Part shown: piece after piece, positions 46,682 through 55,933 of the stretch
How positions within the stretch are numbered: the stretch's first letter is position 1
Layout: each line of letters opens with the position of its first letter
DNA from: Bacillus sp. DTU_2020_1000418_1_SI_GHA_SEK_038
Lineage (GTDB): Bacteria; Bacillota; Bacilli; Bacillales; Cytobacillaceae
Direction of reading: 5' to 3'
DNA length: 64,000 nucleotides
NCBI RefSeq assembly: GCF_032341175.1
Contig: NZ_CP135435.1
Coordinates: forward strand, 1,736,001-1,800,000
Program-made: the position numbers and the translations under genes
Notes under the pieces: generated by a model
Databases searched by the model: none
What the model was told of the DNA's origin: nothing
What the model saw: the letters and a program-made list of their open reading frames with translations, nothing else

Positions 46682-47782
46682 TTGCCAACAAAAAGAACGA
46701 CTCCCGATTTGATTTTAATCATCGTGACATTAACATTACTTGCAGTGGGGTTAACGATGGTATATAGTGCTAGCGCTATTTGGGCAGAGTATAAATTCGA
46801 TGATTCTTTTTTCTTTGCAAAGAGACAGATGCTGTTTGCTGCGGTAGGGATAGTCGCTATGTTTTTTATCATGAATGTTGATTATTGGACGTGGAGAACT
46901 TGGGCAAAGGTTATAGTCATTATTTGTTTTGTCCTATTAATCCTAGTCCTAATACCAGGTATTGGAAATGTAAGGAATGGTTCAAGAAGCTGGATAGGGG
47001 TCGGTGCTTTTTCGATTCAGCCATCGGAATTTATGAAGCTTGCGATGATTGCCTTTCTTGCAAAATATTTATCTGAAAACCAAAAACTTATAACGTCCTT
47101 TACAAAAGGTTTAATTCCATCATTAGGGATTGTGTTTTTGGCTTTTGGATTAATCATGCTGCAGCCGGATTTGGGAACAGGAACAGTCATGGTTGGTACT
47201 TGTATTGTAATGATTTTCATTGCAGGCGGGAGAATTAGCCACTTTGTCGGACTTGGCCTATTGGGGCTTGGGGGCTTTGTTGCTTTAATCTTATCTGCTC
47301 CTTATCGGATCAAACGAATAACCTCCTTTCTAGATCCGTGGGAAGACCCATTAGGAAGTGGATTTCAGATTATACAATCCTTATATGCAATCGGACCAGG
47401 CGGGTTATTTGGTTTAGGACTGGGACAGAGCCGCCAAAAGTTCTTTTATTTGCCAGAACCGCAAACGGACTTCATATTTGCCATTCTTTCAGAAGAGCTT
47501 GGGTTTATTGGGGGATCGTTTGTTATTTTATTATTTGCCTTACTATTATGGAGAGGAATTAGAATTGCCCTTGGAGCTCCTGACCTATTCGGCAGTTTCC
47601 TAGCGGTTGGTATCATTGCGATGATTGCGATCCAGGTCATGATTAATATCGGGGTTGTCATTGGACTCATGCCTGTTACCGGAATTACCCTTCCATTCCT
47701 AAGCTATGGGGGATCATCATTAACACTTATGCTTTTAGCAGTAGGTGTTCTATTAAACATTAGCAGATATTCAAGATATTAA
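46682..47782 (+). CDS. spoVE: SpoVE, SEDS glycosyltransferase for spore cortex
   Basis: A 366-residue SEDS protein (about ten helices), paralogue of the FtsW at 470-1672, acting with SpoVD in cortex synthesis. Motifs are MVYSAS, QPSEFMKLA, QPDLGTGTV, GLGLGQSRQKFFYLPEPQTDF and PFLSYGGSS. Similarity to B. subtilis SpoVE is very high and the place between murD and murG is the same. A GTG at 46679 is possible, but GAGGTG at 46669-46674 gives better spacing to the TTG at 46682, and MPTKRTTPDL matches the known start. Confidence 0.94.
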   Translation: MPTKRTTPDLILIIVTLTLLAVGLTMVYSASAIWAEYKFDDSFFFAKRQMLFAAVGIVAMFFIMNVDYWTWRTWAKVIVIICFVLLILVLIPGIGNVRNGSRSWIGVGAFSIQPSEFMKLAMIAFLAKYLSENQKLITSFTKGLIPSLGIVFLAFGLIMLQPDLGTGTVMVGTCIVMIFIAGGRISHFVGLGLLGLGGFVALILSAPYRIKRITSFLDPWEDPLGSGFQIIQSLYAIGPGGLFGLGLGQSRQKFFYLPEPQTDFIFAILSEELGFIGGSFVILLFALLLWRGIRIALGAPDLFGSFLAVGIIAMIAIQVMINIGVVIGLMPVTGITLPFLSYGGSSLTLMLLAVGVLLNISRYSRY

Positions 47783-47788
47783 TTTTTT

Positions 47789-47815
47789 GACCCTGGTTAC
47801 AGGGTTTCTTTTTGT
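47789..47815 (+). terminator. Terminator after spoVE
   Basis: ACCCTG / CAGGGT stem with a GTTA loop, followed by TTCTTTTTG. The short stem makes it moderate. Confidence 0.7.
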
Positions 47816-47999
47816 TTTATCTAAACTTATAGATAGATTACATTATGATGAAATTGACTAAAAACAACTGAAATTTATTACATTTACATGTCATTATGTT
47901 ATCCCATTCTAATCATTTGTTTTTATATAGTAGAATAGGGTAAAGTGTGTTAGCATGACTATGAAAATAAATCAATATACTCTGCTTTGAGGTGAGAAC

Positions 48000-49103
48000 A
48001 TGAGAATAGCAATAAGCGGAGGCGGAACTGGAGGACATATTTATCCAGCACTCGCCCTCATAAGAGAAATACAAAAGGATATTAAGGACGCAGAGTTTTT
48101 ATATATTGGAACAGAAAGCGGTTTGGAAAGCAAACTTGTCCCAAGAGAAAATATTCCCTTTAAATCAATACATATTACTGGATTTAAAAGAAAGCTTTCA
48201 TTAGAAAATGTAAAAACTATATTCCGTTTTTTAAAGGGTGTTAAGGATAGTAAAAAAATGCTCAAAGAATTTAATGCAGATGTTGTGATAGGTACAGGAG
48301 GATATGTATGTGGACCAGTTGTATATGCAGCATCAAAGCTAGGAATCCCAACCATCATTCATGAGCAGAATAGTGTACCAGGTTTAACAAATAAATTTCT
48401 GAGCAAATATGTTGATAAAATTGCGGTTTGCTTTGAAGAAGCTATTAAGTTTTTTCCGAAAGAAAAAGTCGTGCTAACTGGAAATCCGCGAGCTTCAGAG
48501 GTTTTGGGGAAAGATGGAATGAAAGGGCGTCTATCCGCTGGTTTAAAAATAAATCTGCCAGTCGTATTAATCGTTGGCGGGAGCAGGGGCGCGAAGCCTA
48601 TTAATGAAGCAGTCCTAAAATCATTAGCCCAACTTGGTGAAAAGCCATATCAAATATTGTACGTGACTGGTGATGTTCATTTTGAAGAAGTCCAAAAAGA
48701 GGTTGAACTAATCGGAAATCCTGAAAATGTAATCATTAAACCCTTTATACATAATATGCCAGAGGTACTTGCAGGAACAGATTTATCTATTGCTAGGGCA
48801 GGAGCAACAACGCTCGCTGAGTTAACCTCACTTGGAATTCCAAGCATACTTATACCAAGTCCTTATGTTACAAATAACCATCAAGAGAAGAATGCGAGAT
48901 CATTGAGTGATCATGAAGCAGCAGAATTGCTGCTCGAAAAGGATTTAACCGGAAAAAAACTTGTAGAGTTAATGGACCAGATCTTGATGGATGAAGTAAA
49001 GCTAAAAGAAATGAAAAAAGCCGCAAAGAAGTTAGGGATACCTGATGCAGCTCAAAGACTTTATAGATTAATGGAAGAACTTGTTGAAAAGAGTAGGAAG
49101 TAG
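48000..49103 (+). CDS. murG: UDP-GlcNAc:lipid I N-acetylglucosaminyltransferase MurG
   Basis: 367 residues of glycosyltransferase family 28, a peripheral membrane enzyme converting lipid I to lipid II. The glycine-rich loop [16 protein letters not shown] (4-19) is diagnostic; [11 protein letters not shown] (about 120-130), the second G-rich loop [11 protein letters not shown] and the donor-binding [23 protein letters not shown] are clear. GAGGTGAG is well spaced before the ATG. A 217-bp gap with a terminator separates it from spoVE. Confidence 0.96.
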   Translation: MRIAISGGGTGGHIYPALALIREIQKDIKDAEFLYIGTESGLESKLVPRENIPFKSIHITGFKRKLSLENVKTIFRFLKGVKDSKKMLKEFNADVVIGTGGYVCGPVVYAASKLGIPTIIHEQNSVPGLTNKFLSKYVDKIAVCFEEAIKFFPKEKVVLTGNPRASEVLGKDGMKGRLSAGLKINLPVVLIVGGSRGAKPINEAVLKSLAQLGEKPYQILYVTGDVHFEEVQKEVELIGNPENVIIKPFIHNMPEVLAGTDLSIARAGATTLAELTSLGIPSILIPSPYVTNNHQEKNARSLSDHEAAELLLEKDLTGKKLVELMDQILMDEVKLKEMKKAAKKLGIPDAAQRLYRLMEELVEKSRK

Positions 49104-49182
49104 CCTAAAAGAAATAACTGCATAAAATGATATCTATAAATAAAAATTACAATTGAAATAAAAAATAGAAAGGGAGGTAAAT

Positions 49183-50091
49183 ATGAACGAAATAATTGAT
49201 TTGCTAAATGAATTTAACATTGGAAAAATTAAAGAACAAGAACCTTTAGCTAATCATACAACTATGAAAATAGGCGGACCAGCCGATTTGTTTATTGAGC
49301 CCTCATCTGTCGAAAATATAATAAAAACTGTTGAGATCCTTCACAAATATAATGTTAAATGGACGGCAATTGGAAGAGGATCTAACTTGCTAATATCTGA
49401 TTTAGGGATAGAAGGAGCAGTTATTAAGCTTGGATCAGGACTGTCACATATGGAGATTAATGAATCGGAGCTAACGGTTGGCGGTGGATATTCGATCGTA
49501 AGTCTTTCCACACAAATAAGCAGAAAGGGCCTATCCGGTCTTGAATTTGCCAGTGGTATTCCTGGTTCAGTCGGTGGGGCTGTTTATATGAATGCAGGGG
49601 CACATGGTTCTGATATTTCAAAGATATTAACAAAAGCCCACATTCTTTTTGAAGATGGGAAAGTTGAATGGCTTTCCAATGAGGAGATGGAATTTTCCTA
49701 TAGAACATCCGTTTTACAGAAAAAGCGCCCAGGTATAGTTATTGAAGCCGTCTTTCAATTGCAGCCTGGGGATAAAAACAAAATTTTTGAAGAAATGCAA
49801 AGAAATAAGGATTACCGGAAAGAAACACAGCCTTGGAATTATCCTTGTGCAGGCAGTATATTTAGAAATCCCCTGCCCAATTATGCGGGTAAGCTGATCG
49901 AAGATGCGGGATTAAAAGGGTATTCTATCGGAGGAGCGAAAGTGTCCGATATGCATGGGAATTTCATTGTCAATACAGGAAACGCAAAAGCCGCTGATGT
50001 ACTGGCATTAATCCAGCACATAAAAGAAAAAATTCATGAAAAGTACACAATAAAAATAGAAACCGAAGTGGAAATAATCGGTCGAAAGTAA
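49183..50091 (+). CDS. murB: UDP-N-acetylenolpyruvoylglucosamine reductase MurB
   Basis: 302 residues, an FAD enzyme that reduces UDP-GlcNAc-enolpyruvate to UDP-MurNAc. The FAD-binding part has [27 protein letters not shown] and [18 protein letters not shown]. The catalytic part has EFSYRTS (arginine) and [10 protein letters not shown] (serine proton donor). GGGAGGTAA precedes the ATG. As in B. subtilis it lies between murG and divIB. Confidence 0.95.
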   Translation: MNEIIDLLNEFNIGKIKEQEPLANHTTMKIGGPADLFIEPSSVENIIKTVEILHKYNVKWTAIGRGSNLLISDLGIEGAVIKLGSGLSHMEINESELTVGGGYSIVSLSTQISRKGLSGLEFASGIPGSVGGAVYMNAGAHGSDISKILTKAHILFEDGKVEWLSNEEMEFSYRTSVLQKKRPGIVIEAVFQLQPGDKNKIFEEMQRNKDYRKETQPWNYPCAGSIFRNPLPNYAGKLIEDAGLKGYSIGGAKVSDMHGNFIVNTGNAKAADVLALIQHIKEKIHEKYTIKIETEVEIIGRK

Positions 50092-50104
50092 CGGGAAATA
50101 ATCC

Positions 50105-50132
50105 TTACTTGGGCTGCTTATTATGGTATAAT
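50105..50132 (+). promoter_or_regulatory. Possible extended -10 sigma-A promoter before divIB
   Basis: TTACTT (50105-50110), 16 bases, TATAAT (50127-50132) with TG one base upstream (extended -10). The start would be near 50139, just before the hairpin at 50163. Confidence 0.55.
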
Positions 50133-50162
50133 TATACTCTAGGACTAAGGTCAGTATAAATG

Positions 50163-50190
50163 ACGGCATGTCTACATGCCGTTTGTTTTC
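50163..50190 (+). terminator. Hairpin terminator between murB and divIB
   Basis: Perfect 8-bp stem ACGGCATG / CATGCCGT with a TCTA loop, then TTGTTTTCTC. It may end murB mRNA; it also lies just downstream of the putative divIB promoter, so it could attenuate it. Confidence 0.75.
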
Positions 50191-50306
50191 TCATTTATAA
50201 ATTTACTTCCAAGAAAAGTTAATTTGAAAGGACAAGCCTTCCTTTATAGATTATGATTTATATAGGATTATTGGATAGATTATGTGTGTTAACCGAGGTG
50301 AATGAT

Positions 50307-51098
50307 GTGGAAAAAGGGAAGGTTGTTTCTCTTGAGGACCGAATTCCGAAGCTAAAACAACAAAGGCGGAAAAAAGCAAATAGAAGATTAATTTTTTTGC
50401 TGCTATTATTCTTCACGCTTATTTCTTTTATCATTTATTTCCAATCTCCATTAAGCCATATAAATAAAATTGAAGTTAAAGGCAGTTCTACCTACAGCAA
50501 TGAAGAATTAATTTCTCTTTCTGGTCTATCTGAAAAAGTTAATATTTGGAAGGTGGAAGAGAGTGCTATCGAGAGAAAACTAGAAGAGCTTCCAGAGGTA
50601 AAATCCGCTAAGATTAAGATAAATTTGCCTAATACAGTTAACATTACAATTAATGAATATAAGCGCATCGCTTATTTAATGAAAGAAAAAAGCTATTTGC
50701 CGGTTCTTGAAAATGGGAAAGTTCTTAAAAAGAGTAAAACCGCTGAAATCCCCGCAACTGCGCCTTTACTCATTGGCTTTTCAGAAGGAAATGAACTTAA
50801 TGGAATGATCAATGAGCTTGAAGTGCTCCCTGAGGTGGTTTTAAATTCTATTTCTGAAATTCACCATACCCCAAAGAAAACAGATTCCTATCATTTGACT
50901 CTTTATATGAATGATGGATTTGAAGTAAGTGCGACAGTCAAAAGCTTCTCAGAGAAAATGTCACATTACCCTTCAATTATTAGCCAATTGGACCCACATA
51001 TTAAAGGCGTTATTGATTTGGAAGTCGGCTCTTATTTCAAAGCTTATGAACAAGAGGGAGCTGAACAGGTTGAAGAAAAAACTGAAAGTGACAGGTAA
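50307..51098 (+). CDS. divIB: Cell division protein DivIB (FtsQ)
   Basis: 263 residues; a bitopic divisome protein with a basic cytoplasmic tail (IPKLKQQRRKKANRR), one membrane helix (about 28-48), a POTRA domain (about 52-122, start INKIEVKGSSTYSNEELISLSGL), and a beta domain. It complexes with FtsL and DivIC. The frame opens at 50253, but GAGGTG (50295-50300) selects the GTG at 50307, giving the conserved length and start. Its end overlaps the ylxW start. Confidence 0.92.
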   Translation: MEKGKVVSLEDRIPKLKQQRRKKANRRLIFLLLLFFTLISFIIYFQSPLSHINKIEVKGSSTYSNEELISLSGLSEKVNIWKVEESAIERKLEELPEVKSAKIKINLPNTVNITINEYKRIAYLMKEKSYLPVLENGKVLKKSKTAEIPATAPLLIGFSEGNELNGMINELEVLPEVVLNSISEIHHTPKKTDSYHLTLYMNDGFEVSATVKSFSEKMSHYPSIISQLDPHIKGVIDLEVGSYFKAYEQEGAEQVEEKTESDR

Positions 51099-51777
51099 TC
51101 ATGTCATTTTTTCTCTTGTTTTTCTTGTTTTAGGTTATATCATTGCTTTTTCATATCATCAAACTAAAAGCGAATTTGACAACACAGCGATAACAGGGAA
51201 ACAGTGGGAAAGAGATTTAGAATTACGCAATCAATTAGTTCAATTAGAGGAAAAAAATCGTTCATTACAAAAAGAATTAAACGATAAGCAAGAAAGAGTG
51301 CGTGAAATCGAGAAGGAGATGTCACAAGAAGCACAAGTTTACTTCAACCTCGCTGAAGATGCTGAAAAGTATAGAATGTATTTAGGTAAGGTTAAAGTGA
51401 AAGGGCAAGGTGTTGAAGTAACGCTGGCAGATGGGGATTATAATCCTGAAGAAGTGAATGTTAATAATTATATTGTTCATGAACACCATGTGTTTAAGGT
51501 GATAAATGAATTATATATTTCTGGTGCTTCTGCTATTGCGATAAATGGACAAAGGCTATCACATAATTCATATATTCTCTGTAATGGGCCGGTTATTGAA
51601 GTTGATGGCTACCAGCATCCTGCTCCCTTCGTCATTTCAGCTATTGGAGATGGGGATGTTTTGGCCTCAGCTCTGAATTTAACAGGTGGAGTAAAGGATT
51701 CATTAGTCAACGATAATATTCTATTTACTCTAGAAAAAAAAGCCGAGATTACGCTGGAGCCTTTGTTAGGGAGCTAA
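51070..51777 (+). CDS. ylxW: DUF881 protein YlxW
   Basis: 235 residues: one membrane helix (about 10-28), a coiled coil (about 50-85), then a DUF881 domain (EVTLADGDYNPEEVNVNNYIVHEHHVFKVINEL, ASAIAINGQRL, ASALNLTGGV). Function unknown; it accompanies division genes. The frame opens far upstream inside divIB; the start that gives MKKKLKVTGNHV is the TTG at 51070, behind AGAGGGAG, overlapping divIB by 29 bases. Confidence 0.86.
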   Translation: MKKKLKVTGNHVIFSLVFLVLGYIIAFSYHQTKSEFDNTAITGKQWERDLELRNQLVQLEEKNRSLQKELNDKQERVREIEKEMSQEAQVYFNLAEDAEKYRMYLGKVKVKGQGVEVTLADGDYNPEEVNVNNYIVHEHHVFKVINELYISGASAIAINGQRLSHNSYILCNGPVIEVDGYQHPAPFVISAIGDGDVLASALNLTGGVKDSLVNDNILFTLEKKAEITLEPLLGS

Positions 51778-51852
51778 ATTAGTACTATGTATTATAGTCA
51801 CAAAAATCGTCCACATTTTTAAATTAGGCTGGAAAGTTAGGTGGTAAAAAAC

Positions 51853-52587
51853 GTGGACAAATTCAAAAAAAATATAAATTTCACACTTATTACTATTGTC
51901 ATTGGATTTATGGTAGCTATTCAATTTCGAACGGTTAAAGAGCCTGTTGTGCGTGATACTCGTGATACTTGGCAGCTTAGGGAAGATGTCATGAAGGAAA
52001 ATGAACTCCAGATCAAACTCATTCGTGAAGTACGATCAAATGAAGAAAAGATTGCGAAGTACGAAACTGAACTAAAGCAAAGCAAAGAACAAATTCTTAG
52101 GGAAACTCTCAGTGAATTAAAAGAAGAAGCAGGGTTAACTAATGTCCAAGGAAATGGAATAATTTTAAATATTGAGCCTGTATATGAAGAACTTTTAATT
52201 GGTACGCCTGTAACAACTGTTTCCCCAGATTTATTAAAAAGACTTGTTAATGAATTAAATATGTACAATGCCTTGCATATTTCAATAGATGGTCAGCGCC
52301 TTATTAATACAACGGTAATTAGAGATATAAACGGAGAAACAAAAGTTGATGGACACTCCCTAAATCGATTGCCAATCGAGATCAAGGTAATAGCTGAAGA
52401 CGCAAAATCCGCAGACAAACTATTTAAAAGGATGCAAGTATCAAAGTCCGCAGATGAGTTCTTTATTGATAATTTAAGAGTGAAAGTTCAAAAGCCGGAA
52501 GGAATCATTACAATACCCGCGTATGAAAATACAATAAGGATAAGAGGCATGGAACCAGTTAACACAGACAAAGGAGGCAATTCATGA
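51853..52587 (+). CDS. ylxX: DUF881 protein YlxX
   Basis: 244 residues, a paralogue of YlxW: one membrane helix (about 8-24), a coiled coil (about 50-85) and a DUF881 domain (VQGNGIILNIEP, LLKRLVNELNMYNALHISIDGQRLINTTVIRDINGETKVDGHSL). Function unknown. The frame opens at GTG 51841, but AGGTGG spaced seven bases from the GTG at 51853 is preferred. It lies between ylxW and sbp as in B. subtilis. Confidence 0.86.
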   Translation: MDKFKKNINFTLITIVIGFMVAIQFRTVKEPVVRDTRDTWQLREDVMKENELQIKLIREVRSNEEKIAKYETELKQSKEQILRETLSELKEEAGLTNVQGNGIILNIEPVYEELLIGTPVTTVSPDLLKRLVNELNMYNALHISIDGQRLINTTVIRDINGETKVDGHSLNRLPIEIKVIAEDAKSADKLFKRMQVSKSADEFFIDNLRVKVQKPEGIITIPAYENTIRIRGMEPVNTDKGGNS

Positions 52588-52588
52588 T

Positions 52589-52951
52589 ATGTGGCTTCCT
52601 TTATTAGGATTAATAATAGGTGTAATTCTAGGTTTATTTACTGAAGTGAAAATTCCAGAGGAGTACTCAAATTACTTATCTATTGCTGTGCTTGCAGCTT
52701 TAGATACGTTATTCGGAGGAATTCGAGCTCAGCTGCAGAATATTTACGATGAAAAGGTTTTTGTTTCTGGTTTCTTTTTTAATATTCTTCTTGCTGCAAG
52801 TTTGGCTTTTCTAGGTGTCCATCTTGGTGTAGACTTATATTTAGCAGCAGTATTTGCATTTGGAGTCAGGTTATTCCAAAATATTGCCGTGATTAGAAGA
52901 ATATTATTGACAAAATGGTCCGCAAACCGTGAAAAAACTGAAAAAAATTAA
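52589..52951 (+). CDS. sbp: Small basic protein Sbp, DUF1290 membrane protein
   Basis: 120 residues with three predicted membrane helices, matching the DUF1290 'small basic protein' family found before ftsA in Bacillus. LDTLFGGIRAQLQNIYDEKVFVSGFFFN is the family's core. Function unknown. AAGGAGGC precedes the ATG, which begins one base after the ylxX stop. Confidence 0.9.
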   Translation: MWLPLLGLIIGVILGLFTEVKIPEEYSNYLSIAVLAALDTLFGGIRAQLQNIYDEKVFVSGFFFNILLAASLAFLGVHLGVDLYLAAVFAFGVRLFQNIAVIRRILLTKWSANREKTEKN

Positions 52952-52958
52952 TTTTTAT

Positions 52959-52985
52959 AAAGGGAAATTGCTAGTTTTGACGAAT
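52959..52985 (+). promoter_or_regulatory. Candidate sigma-H promoter of ftsAZ
   Basis: AAAGGGAAA (52959-52967, one mismatch to RnAGGAwWW), 11 bases, GACGAAT (52979-52985, fits RnnGAAT). B. subtilis ftsA has a sigma-H promoter (p2) that boosts FtsAZ at the start of sporulation. Position is about 70 bp before ftsA. Confidence 0.6.
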
Positions 52986-53053
52986 TATTTAATAATAACA
53001 TTTAATAAATTAAATTAGAAAAAAGCGGGAAGAGCAAAAGGAGGTGCCATAGA

Positions 53054-54352
53054 ATGAACAACAATGAAATATATGTAAGTCTTGACATCGGTACATCCAG
53101 CGTAAAAGTTATCATAGGAGAAATGGTCAATGACTCTTTAAATATAATTGGTGTCGGCAGTGTGCAATCTGAAGGTCTAAGAAAGGGTGCCATTGTTGAT
53201 ATAGATGAAACGGTTCATTCAATTAGGAAGGCAATTGAACAGGCTGAAAGAATGATAGGAATGGAAATTACAAGTGTAATAGTTGGCATCACGGGCAACC
53301 ATGTTATGCTCCAGCCTTGTCATGGTGTAGTTGCTGTTTCAAGTGAAAACAGAGAGATTACAGATGAAGATGTAGCTAGAGTCATCGATGCAGCTCAAGT
53401 GGTTTCAATTCCGCCGGAAAGAGATATTATTGACGTCATTCCGAAACAATTCATTGTTGATGGATTAGATGAAATTAGTGATCCGCGAGGAATGATAGGT
53501 GTACGCCTGGAAATGGAAGGCACCATTATAACTGGATCCAAGACCATTTTACATAATTCATTACGTTGTGTTGAACGTGCAGGCCTTGAAATACTTGATA
53601 TTACGCTTCAGCCTTTGGCAGCTGGTGCTTACGCATTGTCGAAGGATGAGAAGAATCTCGGTGTGGCCCTAGTTGATATTGGCGGCGGTTCAACAACAAT
53701 AGCTATATTTGAACAGGGAAATTTAAAAGCTACAAGTGTTCTTCCAGTTGGGGGAGACCATATAACAAAGGATTTATCAATCGGTCTCCGCACATCAACA
53801 GAGGATGCTGAAAAGATAAAAATCAAGCATGGGTATGCTTTTTATGACCATGCTTCAGAGGAAGAGGTTTTCAGTGTACCGATAATTGGAAGTGATCAGC
53901 ACCAGCAATTTAATCAGTTGGAAATTTCGGATATCATTGAAGCCCGAATGGAAGAAATCTTTGAACTGATCCAAAATGAAGTGAGAAGACTAGGCTCTCA
54001 AGATCTCCCAGGAGGCTTTGTGCTAACAGGAGGAGTTGCAAATACACAAGGTATTCTTGAATTAGCACAAGTCATTTTTCAAAATCGGGTTCGAATTGCC
54101 ATCCCAGATTATATTGGTGTTAGGGAACCGCAATTTACTACTGCTGTTGGCTTAATTAAATTTGCATATAAAAATGCGAAAATTCAAGGCAGAAAAATGT
54201 CTATGGGAGCTGGGGCAGGGGCCCCCGTTCATACTCAGGAATTAAAAGAAAAGCGTGTTCAAAAACAACCGCAACCAAAAAAGCCGGAAAAGCAACCGGA
54301 AGAAAAAATAACATCAAGAGTGAAGAAGTTCCTCGGATACTTTTTTGAATAG
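53054..54352 (+). CDS. ftsA: Cell division protein FtsA
   Basis: 432 residues of the actin-like ATPase family; it tethers FtsZ filaments to the membrane. Phosphate 1 motif SLDIGTSSVKVIIGE (about 8-22), the 1C domain, phosphate 2 motif ALVDIGGGSTTIAIF (about 205-219), adenosine motif GGFVLTGGVANTQG, and a C-terminal amphipathic membrane helix (SRVKKFLGYFFE). AAAGGAGGTG precedes the ATG. It precedes ftsZ by 49 bp. Confidence 0.97.
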   Translation: MNNNEIYVSLDIGTSSVKVIIGEMVNDSLNIIGVGSVQSEGLRKGAIVDIDETVHSIRKAIEQAERMIGMEITSVIVGITGNHVMLQPCHGVVAVSSENREITDEDVARVIDAAQVVSIPPERDIIDVIPKQFIVDGLDEISDPRGMIGVRLEMEGTIITGSKTILHNSLRCVERAGLEILDITLQPLAAGAYALSKDEKNLGVALVDIGGGSTTIAIFEQGNLKATSVLPVGGDHITKDLSIGLRTSTEDAEKIKIKHGYAFYDHASEEEVFSVPIIGSDQHQQFNQLEISDIIEARMEEIFELIQNEVRRLGSQDLPGGFVLTGGVANTQGILELAQVIFQNRVRIAIPDYIGVREPQFTTAVGLIKFAYKNAKIQGRKMSMGAGAGAPVHTQELKEKRVQKQPQPKKPEKQPEEKITSRVKKFLGYFFE

Positions 54353-54401
54353 CTTTTGAAAAGGTGTTCACTGGGATATCGACGATTTAGGAGGATTTGT
54401 C

Positions 54402-55538
54402 ATGTTGGAATTTGATACTAATTTAGATTCATTGGCAACGATAAAAGTCATCGGCGTTGGCGGCGGTGGTAACAACGCGGTTAACCGTATGATTGAACAT
54501 GGTGTGCAAGGTGTAGAATTTATTGCAGTTAACACAGATGCCCAGGCACTTAATTTATCTAAGGCAGAAGTGAAAATGCAAATTGGCGGTAAGCTTACCC
54601 GTGGACTTGGTGCAGGTGCAAACCCTGAGGTCGGAAAGAAAGCTGCTGAAGAGAGTAAAGAGCAGATTGAGGAAGCTCTTAGAGGAGCGGATATGGTGTT
54701 TGTAACTGCCGGTATGGGTGGTGGTACAGGAACGGGTGCTGCACCTGTAATTGCTCAAATTGCCAGAGATCTTGGTGCATTAACGGTAGGAGTCGTTACG
54801 CGTCCGTTTACCTTTGAAGGACGAAAACGTTCTACACAAGCTGCAGGCGGTATTGCTTCTATGAAAGAAGCTGTTGACACATTAATCGTGATTCCTAATG
54901 ATCGTTTATTAGAAATTGTAGATAAAAGTACGCCGATGCTTGAGGCTTTCCGTGAGGCAGATAATGTGCTTAGACAGGGTGTACAAGGTATCTCTGACTT
55001 AATCGCTGTTCCAGGACTAATTAATCTGGATTTTGCGGATGTTAAAACAATTATGTCCAGCAAAGGTTCAGCATTAATGGGAATTGGCGTTGCTGCTGGG
55101 GAGAACCGTGCTGCGGAAGCTGCGAAGAAAGCCATTTCCTCACCATTACTAGAAACATCCATTGATGGTGCTCAGGGTGTACTTATGAACATTACTGGTG
55201 GAACAAATTTAAGCCTTTATGAGGTACAAGAGGCAGCGGATATTGTTGCAACTGCATCTGACCAGGATGTTAACATGATTTTTGGATCGGTTATCAATGA
55301 AAACCTAAATGATGAGATTGTCGTTACTGTTATTGCTACTGGCTTCAATGAAGAAATTGCTCAGCCAAAACCATCAAGGCCAACTTTTGGACAACCAAAA
55401 CCTGCAATAAATCCAATAAAACGTGAGCAAAAAAGAGAAGAAGTTTCTCATGAACCAGTTAGAAATAACTATACTCAACAAACCGATGAAGCATTAGACA
55501 TCCCTACATTTTTAAGAAATAGAAATCGTAGAAGATAA
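54402..55538 (+). CDS. ftsZ: Cell division GTPase FtsZ
   Basis: 378 residues; the tubulin homologue that forms the Z-ring. N-terminal [11 protein letters not shown] (20-30), the tubulin signature GGGTGTG (106-112), the T7 synergy loop NLDFADVK and the C-terminal interaction peptide [14 protein letters not shown], which binds FtsA, SepF and others. TAGGAGGA precedes the ATG. It ends the division cluster with a strong terminator. Confidence 0.98.
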   Translation: MLEFDTNLDSLATIKVIGVGGGGNNAVNRMIEHGVQGVEFIAVNTDAQALNLSKAEVKMQIGGKLTRGLGAGANPEVGKKAAEESKEQIEEALRGADMVFVTAGMGGGTGTGAAPVIAQIARDLGALTVGVVTRPFTFEGRKRSTQAAGGIASMKEAVDTLIVIPNDRLLEIVDKSTPMLEAFREADNVLRQGVQGISDLIAVPGLINLDFADVKTIMSSKGSALMGIGVAAGENRAAEAAKKAISSPLLETSIDGAQGVLMNITGGTNLSLYEVQEAADIVATASDQDVNMIFGSVINENLNDEIVVTVIATGFNEEIAQPKPSRPTFGQPKPAINPIKREQKREEVSHEPVRNNYTQQTDEALDIPTFLRNRNRRR

Positions 55539-55550
55539 TAGTATAGCAAT

Positions 55551-55598
55551 GAAAAAAGGCATGACCTCTATTGTAGGGAATCATGCCTTTTTTTGTTT
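55551..55598 (+). terminator. Terminator after ftsZ
   Basis: AAAAAAGGCATGA / TCATGCCTTTTTTT stem with a further CCT/AGG inner pairing and a T-run. Confidence 0.9.
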
Positions 55599-55640
55599 TT
55601 AAGATAAGAGAGTAATAACTTTTCTCGAGTTTGAGAATTG

Positions 55641-55933
55641 TCTAGCTCCACAAGGAACGGTTCGGCAGCGTAATCATCGCACGAGTAAAAGCGTTAGCTT
55701 TTAGGAGGAGCGCCTACCCCCGAAGTACAGGACGAACGAGTGTCGACAATGCGACAGGACGTCGCGTTTTTGGCGACCTCGAGGTCACAAGTCAATCCTG
55801 AAAGGTAGAGCTCACCTTTCCGAGAGGCTCGTCTTGTGCTTGTCGGGGGTGAGCACAAAGGAAAGCTTCTGTGAATAAACATCGCAGGAACAATTGTCCT
55901 TTGATTGTTCTGAAGGCGCTTGCGCTTTTCTAG
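55641..55933 (-). repeat. Modular intergenic repeat, copy B (full length, inverted)
   Basis: Copy B of the family also at 1-220 and 60518-60688, here on the minus strand. It contains the common core (55709-55855 inverted: CCCCCGACAAGCACAAG, GTGACCTCGAGG, GTCGCATTGTCGACACT), a module at 55646-55708 that copy A carries internally, and an arm at 55856-55933 ending AGCGCAAGCGCCTT (minus strand). The last base abuts the hmp stop codon. Confidence 0.8.
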
